Shown here: piece after piece, positions 6,157 through 12,507 of the stretch
How the letters are laid out: every line of letters begins with the position of its first letter
How positions within the stretch are numbered: the stretch's first letter is position 1
Notes under the pieces: generated by a model
Database searches by the model: none
Told to the model about the DNA's origin: nothing
What the model saw: the letters and a program-made list of their open reading frames with translations, nothing else
NCBI GenBank assembly: GCA_016292455.1
Contig: JAEDIL010000045.1
Location: forward strand, 1-14,097
Source: Clostridiaceae bacterium
GTDB lineage: Bacteria > Bacillota > Clostridia > Oscillospirales > Acutalibacteraceae
Direction: 5' to 3'
Length of the DNA stretch: 14,097 bases
Translations under genes and position numbers: made by a program

Positions 6157-6738
6157 ATGGCTGATGACATCAGAATTTATAACAGCAAAAAAAGTCTTGA
6201 AGATTTTGCAGCTAACCTTTCAACCGATATTGAGGTGCTCAATACACTGCGTCTGAACGGCGACCTGCTCAGAGCCAAGGAGCTCGGAAAAAGGCTTGCA
6301 ACGCTCACTCCCCGCCTTGACGGGGAAAACGACGGGGTTCTTTCGGTCGATTTCAAAAAGCTCCTTGCGCCCAAATTTCATTCGCAGGATATTCTTTTCC
6401 AGATTCGTGTGCTGATGATTTTTGCGGCGGAATCGCTCCTTCAGCTTGAAATTACCGCTCCTCAGCTTTCAACAACGGCAATCAACGCAATGCATGACAG
6501 TCTCAGAAAAGAGAGTCCGGCGTTTTATAAAAACATTTCTGACGGCGCGGCTTTCACGTTCTATTATCTTGCGCTCAAAAAGGGCGGCAGTCTTGAAAGC
6601 GACATCGGAGAAGCGTTCGCAATGCTTTGCTCTGTCAGAAAAGACAACGAAAGCTTTGTTGAAGCCGGCAGAATCATTTGGAAAGAGTCGGCCGCCGTTA
6701 TTGAAAACGAAATTAAAAACGCGCAGCTTTCTGCGTAA
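6157..6738 (+). CDS. Conserved-looking hypothetical protein, mostly helical
   Basis: I do not recognise this 193-residue protein. It has no signal peptide, membrane segment or cysteine cluster. The composition (many Leu, Ala, Glu, Lys; short helical stretches such as SLEDFAANLSTDIEVLNTL and the central ILFQIRVLMIFAAESLLQL) suggests an all-helical soluble protein. The ATG at 6157 is chosen over the in-frame GTG at 6145 because GGGAGG overlaps that GTG and is correctly placed for the ATG. It follows the PHP gene by 26 nt and is followed by a strong hairpin with a T tract, so it is the last gene of the promoter-proximal segment. Codon use matches its neighbours, indicating a resident gene. Its position suggests a link to the PHP enzyme or the redox module, but that is inference only. 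Confidence 0.75.
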   Translation: MADDIRIYNSKKSLEDFAANLSTDIEVLNTLRLNGDLLRAKELGKRLATLTPRLDGENDGVLSVDFKKLLAPKFHSQDILFQIRVLMIFAAESLLQLEITAPQLSTTAINAMHDSLRKESPAFYKNISDGAAFTFYYLALKKGGSLESDIGEAFAMLCSVRKDNESFVEAGRIIWKESAAVIENEIKNAQLSA

Positions 6739-6752
6739 AATATAAACGATTC

Positions 6753-6800
6753 AAGGCGAAAGGCAGTCAGTTTCCGTCGGACGGCTTTTCGCCTTTTCTT
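6753..6800 (+). terminator. Terminator or attenuator ahead of the DRTGG/hydrogenase module
   Basis: A 12-bp stem (6753-6764 with 6784-6795, one G-T pair) has a 19-nt loop and is followed by TTTTCTT. It lies between the hypothetical gene and the DRTGG gene. I see no clear sigma-A promoter between it and the ribosome binding site at about 6808-6814. Downstream genes therefore depend on read-through, on a promoter inside the preceding gene, or on one I missed. Confidence 0.6.
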
Positions 6801-6820
6801 GAAAACCGGAGGAGATAATT

Positions 6821-7171
6821 ATGACAGTCAGAGAAGTTATGGAAGTTCTTGACGCAGACCTCATTTGCAGAGAGGATCTGCTTTCAACCGAGGTGAACAC
6901 CGCCTGCGGAAGCGACATGATGAGTGATGTTCTCGCCTTTGTCAAGGAGCAGGCGATTCTGCTCACCGGACTTGTGAATGCTCAGGTGGTCAGAACGGCT
7001 GAAATGATGGACATGCACTGCATTGTTTTTGTCCGCGGAAAACGCCCCGGGCTCGACATGATTGAGCTTGCAGAGGATCGCGACATGGTTATGCTCTGCA
7101 CAAAAATGGAGATGTTCACTGCCTGCGGAAAGCTTTATTCGGCAGGACTGAGAGGGGGCAGCGGAGTATAA
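6821..7171 (+). CDS. DRTGG-domain protein
   Basis: This small soluble protein of 116 residues matches the stand-alone DRTGG-type proteins that Clostridia and Thermotogales encode next to [FeFe]-hydrogenase genes. The segments TEVNTACGSDMMSDVLAFVK (about 24-43), LLTGLVNAQVVRTAEMMD and IVFVRGKRP are characteristic. The domain is otherwise found as a regulatory, possibly ligand-binding, module in phosphotransacetylase-like and CBS-containing proteins; no biochemical role is established for the free form. GGAGGAG sits 6 nt before the ATG. Its stop overlaps the start of the ATPase gene by one base (TAATG), implying translational coupling. A second, more divergent copy is encoded at 9032. Confidence 0.85.
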   Translation: MTVREVMEVLDADLICREDLLSTEVNTACGSDMMSDVLAFVKEQAILLTGLVNAQVVRTAEMMDMHCIVFVRGKRPGLDMIELAEDRDMVMLCTKMEMFTACGKLYSAGLRGGSGV

Positions 7172-7593
7172 TGGACTCCCTCAGACTTCACTATGATGTT
7201 CCGGGCGATGACTTCACCCGCGCAGGCGCGGCTTCCGGCGACGTCAAAAGAATGCTCAAACAGCTCGGAATTTCTCCCACGGTCATACGCAATGTTGCCG
7301 TTGCCATGTATGAGGGCGAAATTAACCTTGTTATTCATGCAGGGGGCGGAGAAATTGATGTTGAGGTGAGCGAAACAGAAATTTCAATGGTTCTTTCCGA
7401 CCACGGTCCGGGAATTGAAGACGTTGAGCTTGCAATGAAAGAGGGCTATTCCACAGCTCCGGATAACATCCGTTGCCTCGGCTTCGGCGCAGGAATGGGA
7501 CTGCCGAACATCAAAAAGTATACCGATGAGTTCAGAATTGAAACAGAGGTAGGCGTCGGAACAACTCTTTTTCTCAAAGTATATATTCAGTAA
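7171..7593 (+). CDS. HATPase_c protein, SpoIIAB/anti-sigma-factor-like
   Basis: This 140-residue protein consists of a single GHKL (histidine-kinase-like) ATPase domain, as in SpoIIAB/RsbW serine kinases. The N box is visible as YEGEINLVIHA (E48, N52, H56), the G1 box as SDHGPGI (76-82) and the G2 region as GFGAGMGLPNIKKY (104-117). The end, VGVGTTLFLKVYI, is the normal last strand. There is no dimerisation or sensor domain, so it presumably acts on a partner protein; anti-anti-sigma or partner genes are not in the window. It is translationally coupled to the DRTGG gene and followed after 75 nt by the hydrogenase-like gene, an arrangement seen in Clostridia hydrogenase clusters. A kinase role in a redox-responsive switch is inferred. 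Confidence 0.87.
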   Translation: MDSLRLHYDVPGDDFTRAGAASGDVKRMLKQLGISPTVIRNVAVAMYEGEINLVIHAGGGEIDVEVSETEISMVLSDHGPGIEDVELAMKEGYSTAPDNIRCLGFGAGMGLPNIKKYTDEFRIETEVGVGTTLFLKVYIQ

Positions 7594-7630
7594 TACCTGA
7601 AAGCCACAATAAATTACGGGAGAAGCAGCA

Positions 7631-7651
7631 CCGCCGGGCAATCCGCGGCGG
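7631..7651 (+). promoter_or_regulatory. GC-rich hairpin before the hydrogenase-like gene
   Basis: CCGCCG (7631-7636) and CGGCGG (7646-7651) form a stem in the 75-nt gap upstream of the hydrogenase-like start at 7669, ending 17 nt before the ATG. Only a weak ACGGAA lies before that start, so the hairpin may influence translation or mark an mRNA-processing site. No T tract follows. Confidence 0.4.
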
Positions 7652-7668
7652 CGTGCGGTACGGAAAAA

Positions 7669-9018
7669 ATGGAAAATGTTTTTCATTCCGTGCGGCTTGA
7701 CGACGAAAAGTGTCAGGGCTGCACAAACTGCATCAAGCGCTGTCCCACGCAGGCAATCCGCGTGAGGAACAAAAAAGCGTACATAATTTCAGACCGCTGC
7801 ATTGACTGCGGCGAATGCATCAGAGTCTGCCCTCACCACGCAAAATATGCGGTCAGCGAGCATTTCAATGAGCTTTTAAAATATAAATACAGAATTGCGT
7901 TGCCGGCGCCCTCTCTTTACGGACAGTTCAACAATCTCGACAACGTTGACTATGTTCTCAACGGACTTATTCAGATGGGCTTTGACGAGGTCTTTGAGGT
8001 CTCAAAGGCGGCGGAAATAATCAGCGACGCTTCGCGCCGTATGCTCGAAAACGGAACCTTGAAGCGACCGGTTATCTCTTCCGCGTGTCCTGCCGTGCTG
8101 AGGCTTATCCGCACCCGTTTTCCGAACCTTATCGGCAACATTCTGCCGCTTTTTACTCCGGTTGACCTTGCGGCAAGACTTGCGAGAAAAGCGGCGAAGA
8201 AAAAGACCGGACTTTCCGACGGGGAAATCGGCGTGTTTTTCATTTCACCCTGCCCCGCAAAGCGGACGGCAATAACAAATCCGCTGTGCTATGACGGCGG
8301 AATAATCAGCGGCGCGTTTGCAATCAAGGATATTTATCCCGTTCTGGTTCAGACAATGGATAAAATGGAATTGCAGAAGGTTGAAGCGCTCAGCGATTCC
8401 GGAATTATCGGCGTCGGCTGGGCGAGCAGCGGCGGAGAATCCTCCGGTCTTCTCAAAGAACGCTACCTTGCCGCGGACGGAATTGAAAATGTAATCAATG
8501 TTCTTGAAGAGCTTGAAGACGAAAAACTCAACGACCTTGATTTTATTGAACTCAACTGTTGCACCGGCGGCTGTGTGGGCGGCGTCCTTACGGTTGAAAA
8601 CCCGTATGTCGCAAAGGCAAGAATTCAGCGCCTTCGCAAGTTCATGCCCGTTTCCTGCAACCGCCTGCCGGACGGTTTCAATCTTGACATTCTCGGCTGG
8701 ACTCACGAGCTTTCTCCGTCTCCGGCAATGAAGCTTGCGGACAACGTAATCAAAGCAATGCGCATGATGTCAGAGCTGAGGACAATTGAGGGCGAGCTTC
8801 CCGGGCTTGACTGCGGAATCTGCGGTGCGCCGTCCTGCCGCGCTCTTGCCGATGATATTGTCCGCGGGTACGCAGAAAAGGACGACTGCATTTTCTGGGC
8901 AGCAAGGAGCAAGGGAGAAGAGCTTCTTCCCGTTCCGTTCAGAAACAGGGAAAAAACGCCCGAAAAGACCTCTGAAAGCTCCAACGATTTTGAAGAAAAC
9001 TTCCTTCGGGACGAATGA
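7669..9018 (+). CDS. [FeFe]-hydrogenase-like protein, sensory type, with ferredoxin and 4Fe-4S domains
   Basis: The 449-residue protein starts with a 2x[4Fe-4S] ferredoxin domain (C15, C18, C21, C25 and C44, C47, C50, C54). It continues with the hydrogenase large-subunit C-terminal domain. H-cluster motifs are recognisable but divergent: L1 SSACPA (C140), L2 SPCPAK (C195, K198) and L3 ELNCCTGGCVGG (C298, C302). All four expected ligand cysteines are present. The first Cys of the usual TSCCP motif, the proton relay in catalytic enzymes, is Ala139, and the Met of L3 is Asn296. A further 4Fe-4S domain follows (about 380-412, GLDCGICGAPSC...C), then a polar tail. There is no PAS, kinase or phosphatase output domain. 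These features fit the group C/D sensory-type hydrogenases more than a turnover enzyme. The adjacent ATPase and DRTGG genes support signalling. The start has only a weak ribosome binding site. Confidence 0.85.
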   Translation: MENVFHSVRLDDEKCQGCTNCIKRCPTQAIRVRNKKAYIISDRCIDCGECIRVCPHHAKYAVSEHFNELLKYKYRIALPAPSLYGQFNNLDNVDYVLNGLIQMGFDEVFEVSKAAEIISDASRRMLENGTLKRPVISSACPAVLRLIRTRFPNLIGNILPLFTPVDLAARLARKAAKKKTGLSDGEIGVFFISPCPAKRTAITNPLCYDGGIISGAFAIKDIYPVLVQTMDKMELQKVEALSDSGIIGVGWASSGGESSGLLKERYLAADGIENVINVLEELEDEKLNDLDFIELNCCTGGCVGGVLTVENPYVAKARIQRLRKFMPVSCNRLPDGFNLDILGWTHELSPSPAMKLADNVIKAMRMMSELRTIEGELPGLDCGICGAPSCRALADDIVRGYAEKDDCIFWAARSKGEELLPVPFRNREKTPEKTSESSNDFEENFLRDE

Positions 9019-9031
9019 AAGGAAAAGGGCG

Positions 9032-9358
9032 ATGCTCGTAAAAGAACTCAAAGAAAAACTGAACCTTACCTCACTCACAAACGGCGGTGACGAAAAAGAA
9101 GTTACCGGCGGCTATTGCGGCGACCTTCTGAGCTGGGTCATGTCAAGAGCAACGGAGGGCGATTGCTGGTTCACGGTTATGGGCAATATCAACGCCGTTG
9201 CCGTTGCCGTTCTGACCGACTGCGCCTGCATAGTTCTGACCGAAAACGCACCGCTTGATGAAAACGCAAAGCAACGCGCCGGGCTTGAAGGTGTTTCAAT
9301 TCTGAAAAGTGAAAAGAACGCCTATGAGCTTGCGTCCGAGCTTTCAAGGCTGATATGA
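9032..9358 (+). CDS. Second DRTGG-like small protein
   Basis: This 108-residue protein has no signal peptide or membrane segment. EVTGGYCGDLLSWVMSRA (about 23-40), followed by a MGNINAVAVAVLTD strand-helix unit and ACIVLTE, aligns by eye with the first DRTGG protein, 1.9 kb upstream (TEVNTACGSDMMSDVLAF..., GLVNAQVVRTAEMMD, CIVFVRG). The two probably arose by duplication of the same fold, with low identity. The ATG at 9032 follows AAAGGA and begins 13 nt after the hydrogenase-like gene, so they form one operon. Pairs of DRTGG-type proteins bracketing a hydrogenase-like gene suggest they bind to it or to a shared ligand, but this is inference. Confidence 0.78.
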   Translation: MLVKELKEKLNLTSLTNGGDEKEVTGGYCGDLLSWVMSRATEGDCWFTVMGNINAVAVAVLTDCACIVLTENAPLDENAKQRAGLEGVSILKSEKNAYELASELSRLI

Positions 9359-9374
9359 GCCTTTTGGAGCAATC

Positions 9375-10097
9375 ATGAAATTATTCTATGATTTTCATCT
9401 TCACTCGTGTCTTTCTCCGTGCGGCGACAACGAAATGACGCCGTATAACCTTGTCAATATGGCAAAGCTACTCGGCTTTGACATCATTGCTCTGACTGAC
9501 CACAACAGTGTAAAAAACTGCCGCGCGGCTCAGGAAGCCGGAAAAGCGGCGGGAATAACCGTTGTTGCCGGCATGGAGCTTTGCACAAGCGAAGAAATTC
9601 ACGTTGTCTGCCTTTTTCCGTCGGCGGATGCGGCGGAAAGCTTCGGAGAAATTATATATCAGAATATACCGAAAATTAAAAACAAAGCGCATATCTTCGG
9701 CGAACAGCTTGTTATGGACAGCGCGGACTCAATACTTGCTCAGGAGGATATTCTTCTGACAACGGCAAGCTTCATAAGCATTGATGATGTTCCGCCGCTT
9801 GTCAGTGAGCATGGCGGCGTGTGCTTTCCGGCGCACATCGACCGCTCGTCATACAGCATAATATCTTCATTGGGAACGTTCAGCGAGGACTTGAAGGTTT
9901 CCTGCTTTGAGCTGACTCCTCAGGCGGACGAAAAGCTGTATCTTGAAAAATACCCGGCGACGCGCGGAAAGCTGATTCTGCGCAATTCCGACGCGCATTA
10001 CCTTGAAAATATGCTCCTGCCGGAAAATGTGATTGACCTGAAAGAAAACAGCGCCGGAGCGCTTGTTGAATATTTAAAAGGACTTGAAAGTTTTTGA
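9375..10097 (+). CDS. PHP-domain phosphoesterase, cluster-associated
   Basis: This 240-residue PHP-fold protein has the metal-binding motifs FYDFHLHSCLSPCGD (4-18), IALTDHNS, GMELCTSEEIHVV, FPAHIDR and RNSDAHY. It is therefore expected to be an active metal-dependent phosphoesterase. It differs from the TrpH-like protein at 5252 by the extra SPCGDNEM motif after the first HxH and by a shorter core, which is typical of the PHP proteins encoded with DRTGG and hydrogenase-like genes in Clostridia. The ATG has GGAG 7 nt upstream and lies 16 nt after the second DRTGG-like gene. Its substrate is unknown; a small phosphorylated or nucleotide signal would suit the neighbouring kinase-like protein, but nothing in the sequence proves it. 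Confidence 0.87.
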   Translation: MKLFYDFHLHSCLSPCGDNEMTPYNLVNMAKLLGFDIIALTDHNSVKNCRAAQEAGKAAGITVVAGMELCTSEEIHVVCLFPSADAAESFGEIIYQNIPKIKNKAHIFGEQLVMDSADSILAQEDILLTTASFISIDDVPPLVSEHGGVCFPAHIDRSSYSIISSLGTFSEDLKVSCFELTPQADEKLYLEKYPATRGKLILRNSDAHYLENMLLPENVIDLKENSAGALVEYLKGLESF

Positions 10098-10114
10098 TAG
10101 CGGGGTGACGAATT

Positions 10115-10561
10115 TTGAAAAGAGCTGAAAAAGCAAAAGAGTTGTTCGTGGGCGGATTTAATTGCTCACAGTCCGTTGTTGTTGCTTTTGCCGATTTGAT
10201 CGGACTTTCGGAAACGGCGGCGGCGAGAGTGTCCGCCGGACTCGGCGGAGGGGTTGGCAGACAGCGCGAGGTCTGCGGAGCGGTTTCGGGCGCGGCAATG
10301 GTTCTCGGCTTTGTTTTTTCCGGAGAAAAGGGTGAAAACAAGGCGAAAGCCTATGAAAAGGTTCGGGAGTTTTCTGACGAATTCAAAAAGCGCAATCGTT
10401 TCATTGTCTGCCGTCAGCTTCTCGGTCTTGAAGAAGGCTTGTCTGAAAGCGCTGTTCCGAGCGAAAGAACCGAGCAGTACTATAAAAAGCGTCCCTGCGC
10501 CGAGCTTGTTTTTGACGCGGCGGAGATTCTGGAGGGTATTCTTTGTGGGAGTGAACCGTAA
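10115..10561 (+). CDS. C_GCAxxG_C_C family protein
   Basis: This 148-residue protein carries the family's conserved cysteine pattern: NCSQSV (C17), a glycine-rich GLGGGVGR followed by VCGAVSGAAMVLG (C54), CRQLLG (C99) and RPCAEL (C128). Members are redox- or metal-associated by their cysteines, with no settled function, and are frequent in anaerobes. The start codon is TTG at 10115, with GGGGTGA about 8 nt upstream and 17 nt after the PHP gene. Its last 17 bases overlap the start of queH, suggesting coupled translation. Being in the same run as the iron-sulfur hydrogenase-like gene, it may share its redox setting. Confidence 0.85.
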   Translation: MKRAEKAKELFVGGFNCSQSVVVAFADLIGLSETAAARVSAGLGGGVGRQREVCGAVSGAAMVLGFVFSGEKGENKAKAYEKVREFSDEFKKRNRFIVCRQLLGLEEGLSESAVPSERTEQYYKKRPCAELVFDAAEILEGILCGSEP

Positions 10562-11195
10562 CTTTCAAAAAGAGCTTGAAACAATAATTGAGCAAAATGA
10601 AAAAGACGGCGTTGTGCCGTCTTTGCTGCTTCATTCCTGCTGTGCGCCGTGCAGCAGCTATTGCCTTGAATATCTTTCGCGGTATTTTAAAATAACGGTT
10701 CTTTACTATAATCCAAATCTTTATCCGGCTGAGGAATATGACCGCAGAGTTTCCGAACAGCGGCGGCTGATTGCCGCTCTGCCGGCCGAAAACGAAATCT
10801 CTCTTGTTGAAATGAGGGGAGAGCCGGAGGAATTCTATTTAGCCGTCAAGGGACTTGAAAATATCCGCGAGGGCGGTGAACGCTGCTTTGCCTGCTTTCG
10901 TCTGCGGCTTGAACGCGCGGCGGAATATGCAGGAAAAAACGGCTTTGATTATTTCACAACCACGCTCACAATAAGTCCTCTTAAAAATGCCGCAAAGCTC
11001 AACGAAATAGGAGAAGAGGTTGCTGAAAGGTTCAATGTCCGCCATCTTCCGTCTGACTTCAAAAAGAAAAACGGCTATAAGCGTTCGGTTGAGCTTTCAA
11101 AAACTTATGAGCTTTACCGCCAGGATTATTGCGGCTGTGTTTTTTCAAAGCGCGAGCGGGAACAGGCTGAAAAGGAACGGAATTCAAAAAATTAG
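10545..11195 (+). CDS. queH: Epoxyqueuosine reductase QueH
   Basis: The 216-residue protein matches QueH, the non-cobalamin enzyme that reduces epoxyqueuosine to queuosine in tRNAs with GUN anticodons. Diagnostic elements are HSCCAPCSSY (30-39), YYNPNLYP..EY..R (54-67), GGERCFACFRLRL (110-122), the TTLTISPLKN segment (139-148), SDFKKKNGYKRSVELSK (about 170-186) and the terminal YCGCVFS CxC (C196, C198). The cysteines C32, C33, C114 and C117 are the expected iron-sulfur ligands. The open frame extends further upstream but there overlaps the previous gene. I choose the GTG at 10545 because GGAGGG lies 8 nt before it and it gives the family's normal length. A strong terminator follows. No other queuosine genes are nearby, so its place here is probably incidental. 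Confidence 0.92.
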   Translation: MGVNRNFQKELETIIEQNEKDGVVPSLLLHSCCAPCSSYCLEYLSRYFKITVLYYNPNLYPAEEYDRRVSEQRRLIAALPAENEISLVEMRGEPEEFYLAVKGLENIREGGERCFACFRLRLERAAEYAGKNGFDYFTTTLTISPLKNAAKLNEIGEEVAERFNVRHLPSDFKKKNGYKRSVELSKTYELYRQDYCGCVFSKREREQAEKERNSKN

Positions 11196-11224
11196 GCAAA
11201 ATCACTAAAATATCTCAAAACAAT

Positions 11225-11279
11225 AAAGACTATACTTCACATGAACTTTTTCGGCGCTCAATGTGAAATATAGTCTTTT
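11225..11279. terminator. Bidirectional terminator between queH and the secreted-protein gene
   Basis: A 17-bp interrupted stem (11225-11234 with 11269-11278, then one C-A mismatch, then 11236-11242 with 11261-11267) encloses an 18-nt loop. TTTTGCTTTT follows on the plus strand, and TTTATTG on the minus strand. It serves two converging transcription units. Confidence 0.8.
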
Positions 11280-11337
11280 GCTTTTAACTTTGCTCGTTGG
11301 TCTGCGCTGAATGCGTCAGACGCACGTTGCGCTTGAA

Positions 11338-12279
11338 TCAATAGGTGAATGTCCAGACTTCGTGCTGGCTTCCGTCGAACGAAGCGTTGCCGTTGGCAAA
11401 AACAACCTTTGCTTCGCCGTAGCCGGTCATCGGAAGGTTGAGGTCAAGCTTGATAAGCTTTCCTTCGGGGTTGACCGTTGCGATAACGGTTGAACCGGGA
11501 TACTGCATATCAGCTTTTGTGATTGTTGCGCCGCTGATGTCAATCTTTGAAAGGTCAAGATAGCCGATTGCAACGGAGTTGTGAGCCGGTGCCGGAGCTT
11601 CAAACGTTGCCGATTCCGGAACAAGCTTGAGGGTGTAAACTGTGTTTTCGCCGTCTTTTGCAGCTGTTGCATCGGCAAGACCGGCCTCGGTCAGTCCAAA
11701 GTTCTGACTCTTTGGGGGGACAACCTGAGTGGGAGAAACAACGCCCTCGTCCTCAACGGCTGAGCCGTCCGGTCTCACGCCGGTTGCCTGTCCGTTTACG
11801 AACTGATAGGTTGCGCTCTTTTCACCGGCCATTTTCTGAATGATGTTGTTGATGAGGCCAACTGCACTCTGAATGCTGCAATTGGTAACATTGATCTGGG
11901 TGTTTTCCGTCTGAACGGCGGTCATGTTCTGCTCGGCTTTCATATTGTTGATGGCTTTTGTTGCCGCTTCAAGAATTTCGGACTTTGAAAGCGAAGCGGG
12001 ATCCTTCGGAGCGTTGTTATCTTCTTTTTTTGTTGTCTGTTCCTGCTCTCCGGAGGCGGCGGTTGTCTGCTCTGCTGCTGACGCCGTTGTTTCTGTCTGC
12101 GGCGCGGTTGTCTGCGGCGCGGCGGTTGTCTGCTGGGTTGCTGCCGTTTGCGGAACGTTCTGAACGCTAGGCTGAGCGACCATGTTTTTCTTTTCGCGGT
12201 ATGAACCGAGCTCAAAGCCCATAAAGAAGAACCAGATACTCAGAATAACACAGATTACGGCCTTCATTTCTTTTTTCAT
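11338..12279 (-). CDS. Membrane-anchored extracytoplasmic protein with Thr/Gln-rich linker, unknown function
   Basis: The 313-residue protein has a short positively charged start, one hydrophobic segment (about 6-24, VICVILSIWFFFMGFELG) and then KK, so it is probably anchored by an N-terminal helix with the rest outside the cell. Residues about 38-95 are low-complexity, rich in Thr, Gln, Ala and Glu, with TTAAPQTTAPQTE-type repeats, a likely flexible wall-spanning linker. A charged segment (about 97-120) precedes a folded domain of about 190 residues with alternating beta-type stretches and a final DGSQHEVWTFTY. I do not recognise that domain; it could be a cell-surface or spore-related binding module. 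One cysteine (in TNCSIQ) lies in the outer domain. AAGGAG is 11 nt before the ATG; a second ATG four codons in is possible. It has its own consensus promoter and is monocistronic here. Confidence 0.8.
   Translation of the reverse strand: MKKEMKAVICVILSIWFFFMGFELGSYREKKNMVAQPSVQNVPQTAATQQTTAAPQTTAPQTETTASAAEQTTAASGEQEQTTKKEDNNAPKDPASLSKSEILEAATKAINNMKAEQNMTAVQTENTQINVTNCSIQSAVGLINNIIQKMAGEKSATYQFVNGQATGVRPDGSAVEDEGVVSPTQVVPPKSQNFGLTEAGLADATAAKDGENTVYTLKLVPESATFEAPAPAHNSVAIGYLDLSKIDISGATITKADMQYPGSTVIATVNPEGKLIKLDLNLPMTGYGEAKVVFANGNASFDGSQHEVWTFTY
12059..12133. repeat. Short direct repeats encoding the Thr/Gln linker
   Basis: GCGGTTGTCTGC occurs three times (12059-12070, 12104-12115 and 12122-12133), at distances of 45 and 18 bp, both multiples of nine. 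The repeats keep frame and encode the Q-T-T-A units of the linker, so the tract may change length by slippage or recombination. Confidence 0.6.
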
Positions 12280-12354
12280 TATCAGTCAATCTCCTTATTA
12301 TCAGCCTCTTTGTAATACTTTGACATAAAGAACGCAGTTCTTCGATTACATAAT

Positions 12355-12383
12355 ACCATACCGAATTTTATTTTCATTGTCAA
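12355..12383 (-). promoter_or_regulatory. Sigma-A promoter of the secreted-protein gene
   Basis: On the minus strand a perfect TTGACA (12378-12383) and TATGGT (12355-12360) are separated by 17 bp. The start would be near 12348, giving a leader of about 70 nt. Confidence 0.8.
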
Positions 12384-12435
12384 GGGAAATGATACAAAAT
12401 TAACAAATTTATTGAACATTTGACAAACTGAAAAG

Positions 12436-12464
12436 TTGACACACCGCTTCGGTTCTGCTATTGT
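12436..12464 (+). promoter_or_regulatory. Sigma-A promoter of the SDR gene
   Basis: TTGACA (12436-12441) and TATTGT (12459-12464) are 17 bp apart, with transcription expected near 12471. The -35 box lies 52 bp from the -35 of the divergent promoter for the secreted protein, so a shared regulator could act between them, although I see no clear operator palindrome. Confidence 0.75.
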
Positions 12465-12507
12465 ATTGTCATTCCGGATATTATGTTAGGCAGGGACGGG
12501 AATAATA

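Noticed and set aside
7669..9018. Catalytic H2-producing hydrogenase
   Set aside because: The L1 proton-relay cysteine and the L3 methionine are replaced, and no NuoE/NuoF-like partner genes are present, so a sensory role is more likely.
11338..12215. Alternative frames over the secreted-protein gene
   Set aside because: They are Arg/Gln- or Ala/Val-rich artefacts of the repetitive linker with no start signals.
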